NCBI GenBank assembly: GCA_902806095.1
Contig: CADCVF010000039.1
Location: forward strand, 41,278-105,277
Direction of reading: 5' to 3'
DNA length: 64,000 nt
Source of the DNA: an uncultured Rubrobacteraceae bacterium
GTDB lineage: Bacteria; Actinomycetota; Rubrobacteria; Rubrobacterales; Rubrobacteraceae
The notes below the pieces were generated by a model, which was given only the letters and a program-made list of their open reading frames with translations, made no database searches and was not told the origin of the DNA. Positions within the stretch are counted from its first letter, which is position 1; every line of letters begins with the position of its first letter. The position numbers and the translations under genes were made by a program. Below, piece after piece: positions 48,857 to 57,511 of this stretch.

Positions 48857-50563
48857 TTGCAGAACAAAGACATCGTCCGGGCGCTAGAGACGATCGCGAC
48901 GCTCATGGAGATCAAAGACGAAGCGTACTACCGCGTGCTCGGCTACCAGCGGGCAGCCGAGGCGGTGGCCGCCCTCGGACGCCCGGCGACCGAGGTCGAT
49001 GATCTCAAGACGCTGCCGCACGTCGGCGCTACGACGGCCGGGGTGATAAGGGACCTCGCCGAAGACAGGACGCCCCAACTACTCGCCGACCTGACGGCCG
49101 AGATACCTGAAGGCCTCGTCGAGATGACACACCTGCCGAGCGTCGGGCCGCGCACGGTCGGGCGCCTGTGGAAGGAGCTCGGCGTTACGAACATCGAAGA
49201 GCTGGCCGGGGAGGATCCGGAGAGGATCTCCTCCCTCAAAGGGTTCGGGAACAAGAGCGCGGAGAAGATCCTGCAGGCAGCAAGGACGTACAACACTACC
49301 GAGCGCCGGATGCTCCTCGACGAAGCGACGTCCCTGGGGGAGCAAATCCTCTCGTTCGTCCGCTCGCACCCCGCGACGGAGAGGGCCGAGGTCGGGGGCT
49401 CCCTGCGCCGCATGAAGGAGACCATCGGCGACATCGATATCGTCGCCGCAAGCGAGGATCCCGCCTCACTCGCCGACGAATTCGCCGGGGCCCCGTTCGT
49501 GGACGAGGTGCTCGCCCACGGTCCGAAGAAGGTCTTTATCCTCAGCGGTGGGACCGAAGTAGACCTTAGGATCGTCGAACCCGAGTCCTATGGCACCCTG
49601 CTGCACCACTTCACCGGCGGCCAAGCCCACAACATCGCGCTGCGCGAGCGGGCCGTCAAGCTGGGTATCAACATCTCCGAGTACGGCCTGGCCCGCGCAG
49701 GGACAGGCGACTACAAACCCGTCGCCACGGAGGAGGATCTCTACGCGCGCCTCGGCCTCGTCTACATACCGCCGGAACTGAGGGAGGACACGGGCGAGAT
49801 CGAAGCCGCAGATAGAGACAGGCTGCCCGACCTCGTCTCCGTCGAGGACGTGCGCGGGGACCTGCACGTCCACACCAACTACTCCGATGGCAAAGGCACC
49901 ATCGAGAGCATGGCCGAGGCGGCCATCGAGCTCGGCTATGAGTACCTCGTCTTCTGCGACCACTCACAGAGCCTCAGGGTGGCGAACGGCCTATCGCCCG
50001 AGCGCCTGAAGGAGAAGATAGAGGCCGTCAAGAAGGCCGACGAAGGCTACGAGGAGATCCACCTCCTCTGCGGCTCCGAGGTCGACATCCTCAAGGACGG
50101 TTCCCTCGACTACGAGGACGACGTGCTCGCCACGCTGGACTTCGTTGTGGCAAGCGTGCACACTTCTTTCGGGGTCGGCGAGAAGGCCATGACCGAGCGC
50201 ATCGTACGGGCGATGAACAACCCTTACGTACGGACCTTAGGCCACCCTACGGGCCGCCTCCTGAACCGCAGAGAACCTTATGAAGTGGACGTGTCGCGTC
50301 TGATCAGGGAGGCCGCCGCAACGAACACGGCCATCGAGCTCAACGCCTACGTCGACCGCCTCGACCTCGCGGTTCCCTACGTCCGCGAGGCCGTGGGGGC
50401 AGGCGTCAGAATCACCATCGACACGGATGCCCACGACGAGCGGGCCCTTGGCTTCGTGAAGTACGGCGTCTCTCAGGCGAGGCGGGCTTGGGTCGAGAAG
50501 GAGAGTGTGATCAACTGCCTCCCCTTCGACGAGTTCGAAAAGTACCTGAAGAACGGGAAGTAG
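48857..50563 (+). CDS. polX: DNA polymerase/3'-5' exonuclease PolX
   Basis: A 568-residue base-excision-repair polymerase. The N-terminal part has helix-hairpin-helix motifs (LKTLPHVGATTAGVIRDL, LPSVGPRTVGRLWKELG, LKGFGNKSAEKIL) and the nucleotidyltransferase signature GGSLRRMKETIGDIDIV with catalytic aspartates. The C-terminal part is a PHP phosphoesterase domain (DLHVHTNYSDGKGT, FCDHSQS, DTDAHDERALGF) giving 3'-5' exonuclease activity. I take the TTG at 48857, after AGGAGGA, which gives the usual QNKDIVRALETIATLMEIK opening; a GTG at 48818 is possible. It is followed after 8 bases by a methyltransferase gene. Confidence 0.94.
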   Translation: MQNKDIVRALETIATLMEIKDEAYYRVLGYQRAAEAVAALGRPATEVDDLKTLPHVGATTAGVIRDLAEDRTPQLLADLTAEIPEGLVEMTHLPSVGPRTVGRLWKELGVTNIEELAGEDPERISSLKGFGNKSAEKILQAARTYNTTERRMLLDEATSLGEQILSFVRSHPATERAEVGGSLRRMKETIGDIDIVAASEDPASLADEFAGAPFVDEVLAHGPKKVFILSGGTEVDLRIVEPESYGTLLHHFTGGQAHNIALRERAVKLGINISEYGLARAGTGDYKPVATEEDLYARLGLVYIPPELREDTGEIEAADRDRLPDLVSVEDVRGDLHVHTNYSDGKGTIESMAEAAIELGYEYLVFCDHSQSLRVANGLSPERLKEKIEAVKKADEGYEEIHLLCGSEVDILKDGSLDYEDDVLATLDFVVASVHTSFGVGEKAMTERIVRAMNNPYVRTLGHPTGRLLNRREPYEVDVSRLIREAAATNTAIELNAYVDRLDLAVPYVREAVGAGVRITIDTDAHDERALGFVKYGVSQARRAWVEKESVINCLPFDEFEKYLKNGK

Positions 50564-50571
50564 ACTTTCCT

Positions 50572-51348
50572 GTGGGGGACGCCTTCCACGACCTTGCCGA
50601 ACGCTACAATTCGTCGGGTGGAATCCTGCGCCAGGTTCTCCGCCACGAGCTCGTTGATCGTGGGCTCGCCGAACACCTTCCCGGCCCGCCGGCCTGCATC
50701 GTCGACGTTGGTGGCGGTGCCGGCCAGCAGGCGATCCCACTCTCCCGCAGAGGCTACGAAGTTACCATCATCGACCCTTCCCAGAAGATGCTCGCGGAAG
50801 CGCGAAAGAGGCTAGCCCTCGAAGAGGCAGGGGTGCGGCGGCTGGTGCGGCTCGTCAGGGGTACAGGGGAGCGGGCCCACGAGACGCTGGGCGGGGAGAC
50901 GTTCGACGCGGTGCTGTGTCACGGGGTGCTGATGTATCTGGAGGACCCACGGCCCATGATCCACGCCCTCTCGGCCATGCTCCGTCCCGGAGGGGTCGTC
51001 TCCGTCCTCGCCAAGAACGCCACCGCCCTCGCCATGCGTCCGGCCCTCGAAGGCCGTTACCAGGACGCGCTCTGCTCGCTGAAGGCGGACCGAGACCGTG
51101 GGCGCCTCGGGGTGACAACCCGCGGGGACACCGTCGCGAACCTGTACGGGGCATTCCGGGAGGCCGGTGTCGAAGCCTTGAAGTGGTACGGGGTAAGGGT
51201 GTTCACGGATCACCTCGGGGACAGGATGCCCGGCGAGGACCTGCCTGAGGTGCTCGAGCTGGAGTGGGAGGCCGGTCGCAGAGAACCCTACAGGTCCGTA
51301 GCACGGCTGATCCACCTCGTTGGACGCAAGAAGCCCATCCAGGGATGA
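50572..51348 (+). CDS. Class I SAM-dependent methyltransferase (SmtA/CmoM-like)
   Basis: A 258-residue methyltransferase. FHDLAERYNSSGGILRQVLRHELVDRGL precedes motif I ACIVDVGGGAGQQAIPLSRRGYEVTIIDPSQKML; later FDAVLCHGVLMYLEDPRPMIHALSAMLRPGGVVSVLAKN. It resembles the SmtA/CmoM group, which includes a tRNA-modifying enzyme, but actinobacterial relatives are varied. GTG 50572 lies 8 bases after the polX stop with GGGAAG upstream, so it is probably co-transcribed. Substrate unknown. Confidence 0.82.
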   Translation: MGDAFHDLAERYNSSGGILRQVLRHELVDRGLAEHLPGPPACIVDVGGGAGQQAIPLSRRGYEVTIIDPSQKMLAEARKRLALEEAGVRRLVRLVRGTGERAHETLGGETFDAVLCHGVLMYLEDPRPMIHALSAMLRPGGVVSVLAKNATALAMRPALEGRYQDALCSLKADRDRGRLGVTTRGDTVANLYGAFREAGVEALKWYGVRVFTDHLGDRMPGEDLPEVLELEWEAGRREPYRSVARLIHLVGRKKPIQG

Positions 51349-51456
51349 TCCTTGTGCAGGTCCTGCACGTGACAGTGGAAAAGGTCCGTTTGGTGAATGT
51401 ACTTTCCGACCGCGTGCTACTAGGATGTACTAATTGGTCGGAGAGCGGGAGATGAG

Positions 51457-52245
51457 ATGATCGAGAGGGTAAGGGCGCTGGCGCCCCCGTTGAAGTATTT
51501 GGTATACGTGGCTTGCGTGCTCCTGGTGCTCTTCGTGGCGGTCGGCGTAGGCGCGTCGGCTGCGGTTGTGGTCGGCTGGCAGTTCGGGCGGATCGCGACC
51601 GACTCCGCTGGGACCAATACGCTCGAAGGCAGCAAGTCGGAGATGACCGGCTCTGCCAAAGCATCAGAAAACACAGCCATCGAGGCGTCCGGCGATCCCG
51701 AGAACTCCGAGGATACAGCCTACAAGGCTTCGTTCATCCATCGCGCTACGGATGAGAACAGCCGCGGAGATTACACCTATATCGGCGACCCGAGCATAAA
51801 CGGGAATTCTAATGCCATCGTCATTATCTCACTCGAGAGAGTCACCGGGGCCACTTCCTATAACCACAACATTGGTGTTTGGTACGAGGCTGGGGCCCGG
51901 AAGTGGGCGATCTTCAACCAGGATAGAGCAGCGGTGCCCGCAGGAGCCACCTTCCGGGTGGAAGTTCCGCGAGAATCCGCGACGTTCGTCCACTACGCAG
52001 GTCTCGTGAACACCGCCGGAAACTACACCTACCTCGATGATCAGCTAACCAACGGCGAACCCGAGGCCGTACTCTCGGTCACGCAGAACTGGAATCCTGG
52101 GGGCGGCAGGGGAGTATACAACAACCATCCAGTAGAGACCGCGTACGATGAACAGGTGAGAAAATGGGCGGTCTACAACCGAGATGGTGCTTCGATACCT
52201 GAGGGAGCCGCCTTCAACATCGCCGTCTCGGTAGACGCCAACTAG
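51457..52245 (+). CDS. Exported protein with two FIHRAT/YTYLD-type repeats (DUF7452-like)
   Basis: A 262-residue protein with an N-terminal signal anchor (about residues 13-40: YLVYVACVLLVLFVAVGVGASAAVVVGW), a Ser/Thr/Glu-rich linker, and two beta-rich repeats of about 75 residues: FIHRATDENSRGDYTYIGDPSINGNSNAIVIISLERV..NHNIGVWYEAGARKWAIFNQDRAAVPAGATF, then FVHYAGLVNTAGNYTYLDDQLTNGEPEAVLSVTQNWNPGG..YNNHPVETAYDEQVRKWAVYNRDGASIPEGAAF. These occur in secreted or surface proteins of unknown role. ATG 51457 with GGGAGATGAG upstream. Monocistronic. Confidence 0.78.
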   Translation: MIERVRALAPPLKYLVYVACVLLVLFVAVGVGASAAVVVGWQFGRIATDSAGTNTLEGSKSEMTGSAKASENTAIEASGDPENSEDTAYKASFIHRATDENSRGDYTYIGDPSINGNSNAIVIISLERVTGATSYNHNIGVWYEAGARKWAIFNQDRAAVPAGATFRVEVPRESATFVHYAGLVNTAGNYTYLDDQLTNGEPEAVLSVTQNWNPGGGRGVYNNHPVETAYDEQVRKWAVYNRDGASIPEGAAFNIAVSVDAN

Positions 52246-52577
52246 CTTCACCGTTCGACGCCTCCCGAAACTACACTGGGTCCGTCCCGACGCGCTCGGC
52301 GGACTAACCGACGGTGTCCGATTCGGTGCCAGCGTAGGCGTGTACGCCACTGTCACGCTCGTCCATCCAACCAAACGATCTGAAGGGTCGGGCTTCTGAG
52401 AAGGGAAAACAACGAAGATTCTCGGGCGCAACCTACCAAGGTGAGGTTAAATACACGTGATGAGAAGCTCACTCGAGGATTACAGGTTGTTGCAGCCAAA
52501 AGTAGGATAGGATGGTCGAACCCTTTCTCGTGTAGCGGTCACATGGCGGATCTGATCCGACAGGAAGTAGGTTAGAA
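52246..52577. other. Intergenic region, no gene recognised
   Basis: 332 bases. No frame has a start, a ribosome binding site and protein-like sequence. A stop-bounded frame of about 50 codons (about 52252-52398) contains a short beta-like stretch but no start. The last 30 bases hold the ribosome binding site AGGAAG of the phosphotransferase gene. Confidence 0.3.
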
Positions 52578-53735
52578 ATGCGGCCATACGTGCAGGAAAC
52601 CGATGCTTCCGCGCTCTTGGGAGTTCGGCTCGAAACCGCGAAGACGGCGGGACGCACGTACAGAGCCTATCCGAACCTTGCCAATGTCCGCTGGCTGCTC
52701 CCGGCGAACCAGCCCGCTTTGCGCCGGGCCGGTATAGGAGGACTGTATCAGCCGAATAGTCTGCGGGGGTGGGCAGTACGAACGACCATAGGCGCCGGAG
52801 CTATGCCGGGTGAAAAGGTATGGTTGGAAGAGGACGCCCTAGCACGCTTGGAGACGATGCTGGCCTCCGTCGTCGGAGTAGAGGCGGTGCGCTTGGCTTT
52901 CTATCTGGGCGTACCAGCCCCACATCGGAAAGTCACAGCGCAGATGCTGACCCCGGACGGGAAGACGTTGGCTTACGCCAAGATCGCCACTTCGCCACTG
53001 GCCCAGGCAGCGGTCAAAACCGAAAGGCTTGCCCTGTTGCGATTATCGGAGAGCGCAGACCTGCGAGGCGCAGTACCAAAGGTCTTGGACGTTCTCGACT
53101 GGCACGGAAGCACGATACTCCTCATTACGATGGGCCCCCCGCGTCCAGGTCCCAGAGAGCTGTCATCGGTGCACCTGCGTTTCTGCGCGCAGGTTTTTCA
53201 GTCCTTCAGGGTGCAGGAAACGTTTGTGGAGAGTCCGATGTGGACTCGCATGTCCGAAACATGGCTGCGTCTTCAGCACAGTTCACCTGAAACCCTGCCT
53301 GACAATCTTGGCCCAGCCCTTGAACGGCTGCACGCCGAGTTGGGTCTGGTGAGTATGCCGTTGTCTCTAGCTCACGGCGACTTCGCCCCCTGGAATACCC
53401 GATTGGGACCGCGATCCCTGTTCGTCCTCGATTGGGAGCGCGCCTCCGAAGGAATGAGCCCCCTGTACGACGCGTTCAACTTCCAAGCCCTTCAGGCCGC
53501 CCTTCAGGGGCGGCGTAGGGGTATTCGGGATCGCCGATTTCTTCTGACCTTATTGGACGCCCTCTGGCCCGAAGGACGGAAACATCTGCCCAATTTGTAT
53601 CTTGCTTACCTGGCGCACGTCACCCTACTCTATAGTGAGGCCCAGAGCCTGGTCCCCGGCGTTGGAGAGAGGAAGGTCTGGCGTTGGTTCGCGCAGCAGA
53701 TCGAAATCGCCCTGAATGAGGATGCGTCGTTGTAA
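52578..53735 (+). CDS. APH-family phosphotransferase (kinase fold)
   Basis: A 385-residue protein. The C-terminal half has the APH/choline-kinase catalytic loop HGDFAPWNTR (Asp and Asn) and the metal-binding FVLDWERA. The N-terminal half has LAYAKIATSPLAQAAVKTERLALLRL, with a Lys and Glu that can serve as ATP-binding residues. This is a small-molecule kinase fold rather than a protein kinase. At the left edge of the glycan locus it may phosphorylate a sugar or sugar lipid, but this is inferred from place only. ATG 52578 with AGGAAGTAGG upstream. Base use is slightly less GC-rich than the core genes. Confidence 0.75.
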   Translation: MRPYVQETDASALLGVRLETAKTAGRTYRAYPNLANVRWLLPANQPALRRAGIGGLYQPNSLRGWAVRTTIGAGAMPGEKVWLEEDALARLETMLASVVGVEAVRLAFYLGVPAPHRKVTAQMLTPDGKTLAYAKIATSPLAQAAVKTERLALLRLSESADLRGAVPKVLDVLDWHGSTILLITMGPPRPGPRELSSVHLRFCAQVFQSFRVQETFVESPMWTRMSETWLRLQHSSPETLPDNLGPALERLHAELGLVSMPLSLAHGDFAPWNTRLGPRSLFVLDWERASEGMSPLYDAFNFQALQAALQGRRRGIRDRRFLLTLLDALWPEGRKHLPNLYLAYLAHVTLLYSEAQSLVPGVGERKVWRWFAQQIEIALNEDASL

Positions 53736-54097
53736 TCGAGGACGCAATGTGGCAGCGCAGCCGATTTATGCGACCGGCCTAACGACCCCAGCGGGAAACT
53801 TGGCCTACGATCCTTGGATCTCCCCGTCGCTTAGGTAGGGTGTGAACCTATCCGTAAGGGGACCCGTTCTGGAGTTGCCGCCGGGACAGACAACCAGAAT
53901 AGATCGTTATCTCGTTTCGCAACCTTCCTGGTAAAGTGCCGGTTACGCGTAAGGAGACTTCAGCAAGTGTATCCAGCGAAGCGACGTCTCGCGGGATCCA
54001 GGTTCACTTTGGTGGCACTCGACAACAGAGGTAGGCCTGGTGAGACTCGAGGTTTCCCACCATGCCTTGCACATGTGGGTATGGTAACTTGTGCCCG
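53736..54097. other. Intergenic region ahead of the glycosyltransferase genes
   Basis: 362 bases with one candidate leader ORF (53967-54101, listed separately). The left 100 bases have an open stop-bounded frame (NVAAQPIYATGLTTPAG..) with no start; I cannot identify it. No clear promoter was found. Confidence 0.3.
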
Positions 54098-54101
54098 ATG
54101 A
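53967..54101 (+). CDS. Possible 44-codon leader ORF coupled to the glycosyltransferase
   Basis: A GTG ORF with AAGGAG 10 bases upstream. It ends at a TGA that overlaps the ATG of the GT4 gene in the form ATGA. The glycosyltransferase has no ribosome binding site of its own (TATGGTAACTTGTGCCCG before its ATG), so translation by coupling would explain its expression. The encoded peptide (MYPAKRRLAGSRFTLV..) has no recognisable family, so it may matter only as a leader. Confidence 0.35.
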   Translation: MYPAKRRLAGSRFTLVALDNRGRPGETRGFPPCLAHVGMVTCAR

Positions 54102-55276
54102 AGATCTTGGCGGTCCACAACAGGTACCAGCGACCCGGCGGCGAGGACCAGGTTTTCTTGGACGAAACCACTCTCTTGGAGACCCAAAATCACCGCGTGT
54201 TGCGTTACGAGGTGCACAACGACCAAGTCAAGCACATAGGCCGTTTGACCCTGGCGAAAGACACGGTATGGAACACTTCAGCGTACCGTGAACTCAGGGC
54301 CTTGATTCGCCGAGAGCGGCCCGACCTGGTTCACTTTCACAACACCCTACCCTTAGTCTCTCCGGCCGGCTACTATGCAGCCAAGGCCGAAGGGGTGCCG
54401 GTGATCCAGACCTTGCACAACTATCGTCTGCTCTGCCCCGTAGCCCTCTTCTTCCGTGATGGACAGGTGTGCGAGGATTGTATGGGCAAGGCGGTCCCCT
54501 GGCCCGGGGTTGTTCACGGGTGCTACCGAGGGAGCCTAGCGGCGAGCGGGGTGATAGCGACGATGCTCACGGTCCACCGCGCTTTGCGCACCTGGACGGA
54601 GATGGTTGATTTCTACGTTGCGCTTACCGAGTTTGCCCGGAATAAATTCATCGAGGGTGGCCTCCCGGCGAGGAAGATCGTGGTGAAACCCAACTTCGTT
54701 GCCCCCGATCCTGGTCGGGGGCAAGGAGGAGGCGGGTACGCCTTGTTCGTGGGCCGGCTCGCGCCCGAGAAAGGAACGGGGACGATGCTAGCGGCCTGGG
54801 ACCTGCTCGGAACAAGGTTCCCGCTCAAGATCGTGGGAGACGGACCCTTGAAGGATCAGGTAGTAAGAGTTGCCGCCAGGCGGTCCGACGTCGAGTGGCT
54901 GGGGCACAGGCCGGTCGCAGATGTCCACGCGCTGATGAGGAAAGCCGACATGCTCGTCTTCCCCTCGCAGTGGTACGAGACGTTCGGCCGGGTAGCGGCA
55001 GAAGCATTCGCGGCGGGCACTCCGGTTATCGCGGCTGACATCGGAGCGGTCGCCGAACTCGTAGAACACGGCCGCACAGGACTAAAATTCCGCCCCGGCG
55101 ACCCAGAAGATCTCGCCACACGAGTAGGGTGGGCCCTATCGCACCCGGCGGAACTACGACGTATGCGCGAGGAGGTCAGGGCCGAGTTCGAGGCAAAGTA
55201 CACCGCGGAACGCAACTACCTGGCGCTGATGGAGATCTACGAGGCTGCCCTGGAGCTCAAGAGGGTGACGGCTTGA
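54098..55276 (+). CDS. Glycosyltransferase family 4 protein
   Basis: A 392-residue GT-B enzyme using a nucleotide sugar to extend a glycan on the cytoplasmic face. The N-terminal domain has KILAVHNRYQRPGGEDQVFLDE and DLVHFHNTLPLVSPAGYYAAKAEGVPVIQTLHNYRLLCP with a CEDCMGK block; the C-terminal domain has FVGRLAPEKGTGTMLAAW, VEWLGHRPVADVHALMRKADMLVFPSQWYETFGRVAAEAFAAGTPVIA, in which ExFGRVAAEA is the donor motif. ATG 54098 is preferred over an in-frame ATG at 54062. It overlaps the WecG/TagA gene by 4 bases (TTGA). Confidence 0.9.
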   Translation: MKILAVHNRYQRPGGEDQVFLDETTLLETQNHRVLRYEVHNDQVKHIGRLTLAKDTVWNTSAYRELRALIRRERPDLVHFHNTLPLVSPAGYYAAKAEGVPVIQTLHNYRLLCPVALFFRDGQVCEDCMGKAVPWPGVVHGCYRGSLAASGVIATMLTVHRALRTWTEMVDFYVALTEFARNKFIEGGLPARKIVVKPNFVAPDPGRGQGGGGYALFVGRLAPEKGTGTMLAAWDLLGTRFPLKIVGDGPLKDQVVRVAARRSDVEWLGHRPVADVHALMRKADMLVFPSQWYETFGRVAAEAFAAGTPVIAADIGAVAELVEHGRTGLKFRPGDPEDLATRVGWALSHPAELRRMREEVRAEFEAKYTAERNYLALMEIYEAALELKRVTA

Positions 55277-56046
55277 ACATAGCTTCCAAGTACGTGCTTG
55301 GTATGCGGGTAGACGCTACCTCCTACGAGGACGCTTCCCGGCGCGTAGCACGATGGGCTCACGATGGGCGGTCAGCGTACGTGTGTGTGGCGACCGTGCA
55401 CATGACCATGGAGGCCTTTGACTCCTTGGCGTTTCAGCGGGTGGTAAACGGGGCGGACCTGATTACGCCTGACGGAAGGCCCCTGGTTTGGGCGTTGAGG
55501 AGCTTGGGGGTAAGAGACGCGACCCAGGTTCGGGGGACGGACCTGACGACACACGTGGTGGAGCGAGCTGCGCGGGAAGGCATACCGATCGGGCTGTACG
55601 GTGGCACGCCTGACCTGCTGGAGACGTTCGTGCGCATCCTGGAAAGACGCTACCCCGGGGTGCTGGTGGTGTGCCGGATAGCACCTCCGTTTCGTCCGCT
55701 GACACCCGAGGAAGACGAAGCAGTAACGAAGGAGATTCTGTCCTCGGGTGCACGCATCCTGTTAGTAGGCATCGGCTGTCCCAAGCAGGAGCGTTGGATG
55801 GAGACACATAAGGGACGCATTCCAGCGGTGATGTTGGGAGTGGGCGCAGCGTTTGACTTCCATACGGGTCGAGTGCGCCAGGCCCCGGCCTGGATGCAAG
55901 TGGCGGGCTTAGAATGGCTATTCAGGTTGCTGATGGATCCCAAGCGTTTATGGAAGCGCTATGCCAAGCACAATCCGAGATTCGTCGTGCTGTTCTTACT
56001 GGAGCTTCTAGGCCTTCTCCAGTTCGGTAGAAAGCAAGGCGGATAG
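55273..56046 (+). CDS. WecG/TagA/CpsF-family glycosyltransferase
   Basis: A 257-residue GT26 enzyme, the group that adds N-acetylmannosamine(uronic acid) or glucosyl residues to undecaprenyl-linked GlcNAc. Typical blocks: NIASKYVLGMRVDATSYEDA, ADLITPDGRPLVWALRSLG, VRGTDLTTHVVERAAREGIPIGLYGG, RILLVGIGCPKQERWMETH and MLGVGAAFDFHTGRVRQAPAWMQ. TTG start at 55273 overlapping the GT4 stop, with AAGAGGG upstream. The C-terminal hydrophobic helix suggests membrane association. It supports synthesis of a lipid-linked surface polymer. Confidence 0.9.
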   Translation: MNIASKYVLGMRVDATSYEDASRRVARWAHDGRSAYVCVATVHMTMEAFDSLAFQRVVNGADLITPDGRPLVWALRSLGVRDATQVRGTDLTTHVVERAAREGIPIGLYGGTPDLLETFVRILERRYPGVLVVCRIAPPFRPLTPEEDEAVTKEILSSGARILLVGIGCPKQERWMETHKGRIPAVMLGVGAAFDFHTGRVRQAPAWMQVAGLEWLFRLLMDPKRLWKRYAKHNPRFVVLFLLELLGLLQFGRKQGG

Positions 56047-56147
56047 GCTAGAGAACGCTCTCTCCTTACTCTAGGGCGCCCGCCAAAGGCCACTTTCCTT
56101 GCTCGGAATGAGCGGCAAAACGTGCCGGGGTGCCGAGGCAATGGGTC

Positions 56148-56230
56148 TCGGCGAGTTCTAGTGTATTGAGGATAAGATGTGACCTTTTCGGCGAGTTCTA
56201 GTATATTGAGGATAAGATGTGACCTTTTCG
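56148..56230 (+). repeat. Two-copy 40-bp tandem repeat upstream of the epimerase gene
   Basis: Units 56148-56187 and 56188-56227 differ at one base (TGTATT versus TATATT) and end in GATAAGATGTGACCTTT. The second copy is followed by TCG and, after about 20 bases, the epimerase ATG. The AT-rich core TAGT(A/G)TATTGAGG could supply a -10 box in each copy. Confidence 0.8.
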
Positions 56231-56249
56231 TGATGTTGGGAGGCAATAC

Positions 56250-57230
56250 ATGGCAACACGGGCTTTAGTGACTGGTGCCGGTGGCTTTATCGGGCACCAT
56301 TTGGTGAAGCACCTGGTGGATCAGGGCTACTGGGTGCGAGGCGTTGACATCAAACACCCCGAGTACGAGCCGAGCCCGAGCCACGAGTTCCAGCTCCTGG
56401 ATCTCCGCCGCTTCGACAACTGCCTGATCGCCACCCGGGGAATCGACGAGGTGTACCATTTGGCGGCGGATATGGGTGGGATCGGATATATCACCGCTTT
56501 CCACGCCGAGATCGCCCGCAACAGCGCCATGATCAACATCCACATGCTGGAGGCGGCTCGGATCAACGCGGCCGAGCGATTCCTTTTCTCCTCCTCGGCC
56601 TGTGTTTACCCAATGTATCTCCAGAAGAGCCCTGACGTTACCAACCTGAAGGAAGACGACGCCTACCCGGCAGAACCCGAGGAGGGATACGGCACCGAGA
56701 AGCTCTTTATGGAAGAGCTCTGCAAATACTACAACGAGGACTACAGCTTCGAGACACGGGTGGTCCGTTTCCACAACGTCTACGGGCCCCTTGGCACCTA
56801 CGAAGGGGGCAAGGAGAAGGCTCCGGCTGCCATCAGCCGCAAGTTGGCCCTGGCCAACGACGGGGACGAGATCGAGGTCTGGGGCGACGGCGAGCAGACC
56901 CGCTCCTTTATGCACGTAGACGACTGTGTAGAGGGCATCTACCGCATCATGCGCTCCGACTACCCCCACCCGCTCAATCTGGGCACCGACGAGCTGGTGA
57001 CCATCAACGAACTGGTTGACATGGTGGCCGAGATCTCCGACAAGCGCATCACCAAGCGCCACGATCTCTCCAAGCCGCAAGGGGTGCGGGGTCGAAACAG
57101 CGACAACAGCAGACTCCGCGAGGTGCTCGGTTGGGAGCCCGGGATCCCGCTGAGGGAAGGTTTGACACCTACCTACCGTTGGATCGAATCAGAGCTCAGG
57201 ACCGCAGGAAGGGTTCCCCAGCCTGCTTAG
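56250..57230 (+). CDS. GDP-mannose 3,5-epimerase
   Basis: A 326-residue extended short-chain dehydrogenase converting GDP-mannose to GDP-L-galactose or GDP-L-gulose. NAD binding is shown by GAGGFIGHH (residues 9-17). LAADMGGIGYI, SSACVYP with catalytic Cys118, Y147xxxK151, and KAPAAISRK with Lys198 match the active site of the plant enzyme; EGVRGRNSDN-like GVRGRNSDNSRLREVLGWEP is a further match. Related UDP-sugar epimerases lack the SSAC Cys, so this identification is good. ATG 56250 with GGGAGG upstream. Ends before a perfect terminator. Confidence 0.85.
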   Translation: MATRALVTGAGGFIGHHLVKHLVDQGYWVRGVDIKHPEYEPSPSHEFQLLDLRRFDNCLIATRGIDEVYHLAADMGGIGYITAFHAEIARNSAMINIHMLEAARINAAERFLFSSSACVYPMYLQKSPDVTNLKEDDAYPAEPEEGYGTEKLFMEELCKYYNEDYSFETRVVRFHNVYGPLGTYEGGKEKAPAAISRKLALANDGDEIEVWGDGEQTRSFMHVDDCVEGIYRIMRSDYPHPLNLGTDELVTINELVDMVAEISDKRITKRHDLSKPQGVRGRNSDNSRLREVLGWEPGIPLREGLTPTYRWIESELRTAGRVPQPA

Positions 57231-57280
57231 AGCGTACGCCCCGCGAACAAAACTTCGCGTGGAGTTTGGTGAAAACAACG

Positions 57281-57325
57281 TTGCAAGGAGGGGTCTCTGC
57301 GTTCAGCAGAGACCCCTCCTTGCAA
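57281..57325. terminator. Perfect 20-bp hairpin terminator after the epimerase gene
   Basis: TTGCAAGGAGGGGTCTCTGC - GTTCA - GCAGAGACCCCTCCTTGCAA. The stem is perfect and the first 11 bases match the terminator at 7322-7332. It is convergent with the beta-helix fragment and may act in both directions. Confidence 0.85.
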
Positions 57326-57494
57326 GGCTGACCCGTCCGTTCTCCCAGACCTTGTTGTCGTATGTATCAGCGTTGGTCGAGACTTCGAAGCGGATGCCAT
57401 GATCCTCGTTGTGGTCGAGCGTGTTATCGGCGAGGTTGCGGTTGGGGTCTATCTTGAACTCGCCGCTTAGCGGTGTGGCTGTGTTGGTCGTTAT
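57303..57494 (-). pseudogene. Beta-helix repeat protein fragment
   Basis: An open minus-strand stretch without a start codon, bounded upstream by an in-frame TAG at 57495-57497, reads TATPLSGEFKIDPNRNLADNTLDHNEDHGIRFEVSTNADTYDNKVWENG and runs into the terminator. NTLDHNEDHGIRFE is typical of right-handed parallel beta-helix (NosD/pectate-lyase-like) coils. It is a remnant of a larger secreted or surface protein. Confidence 0.6.
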
Positions 57495-57511
57495 CTAGCG
57501 TCCGCCGCCGT

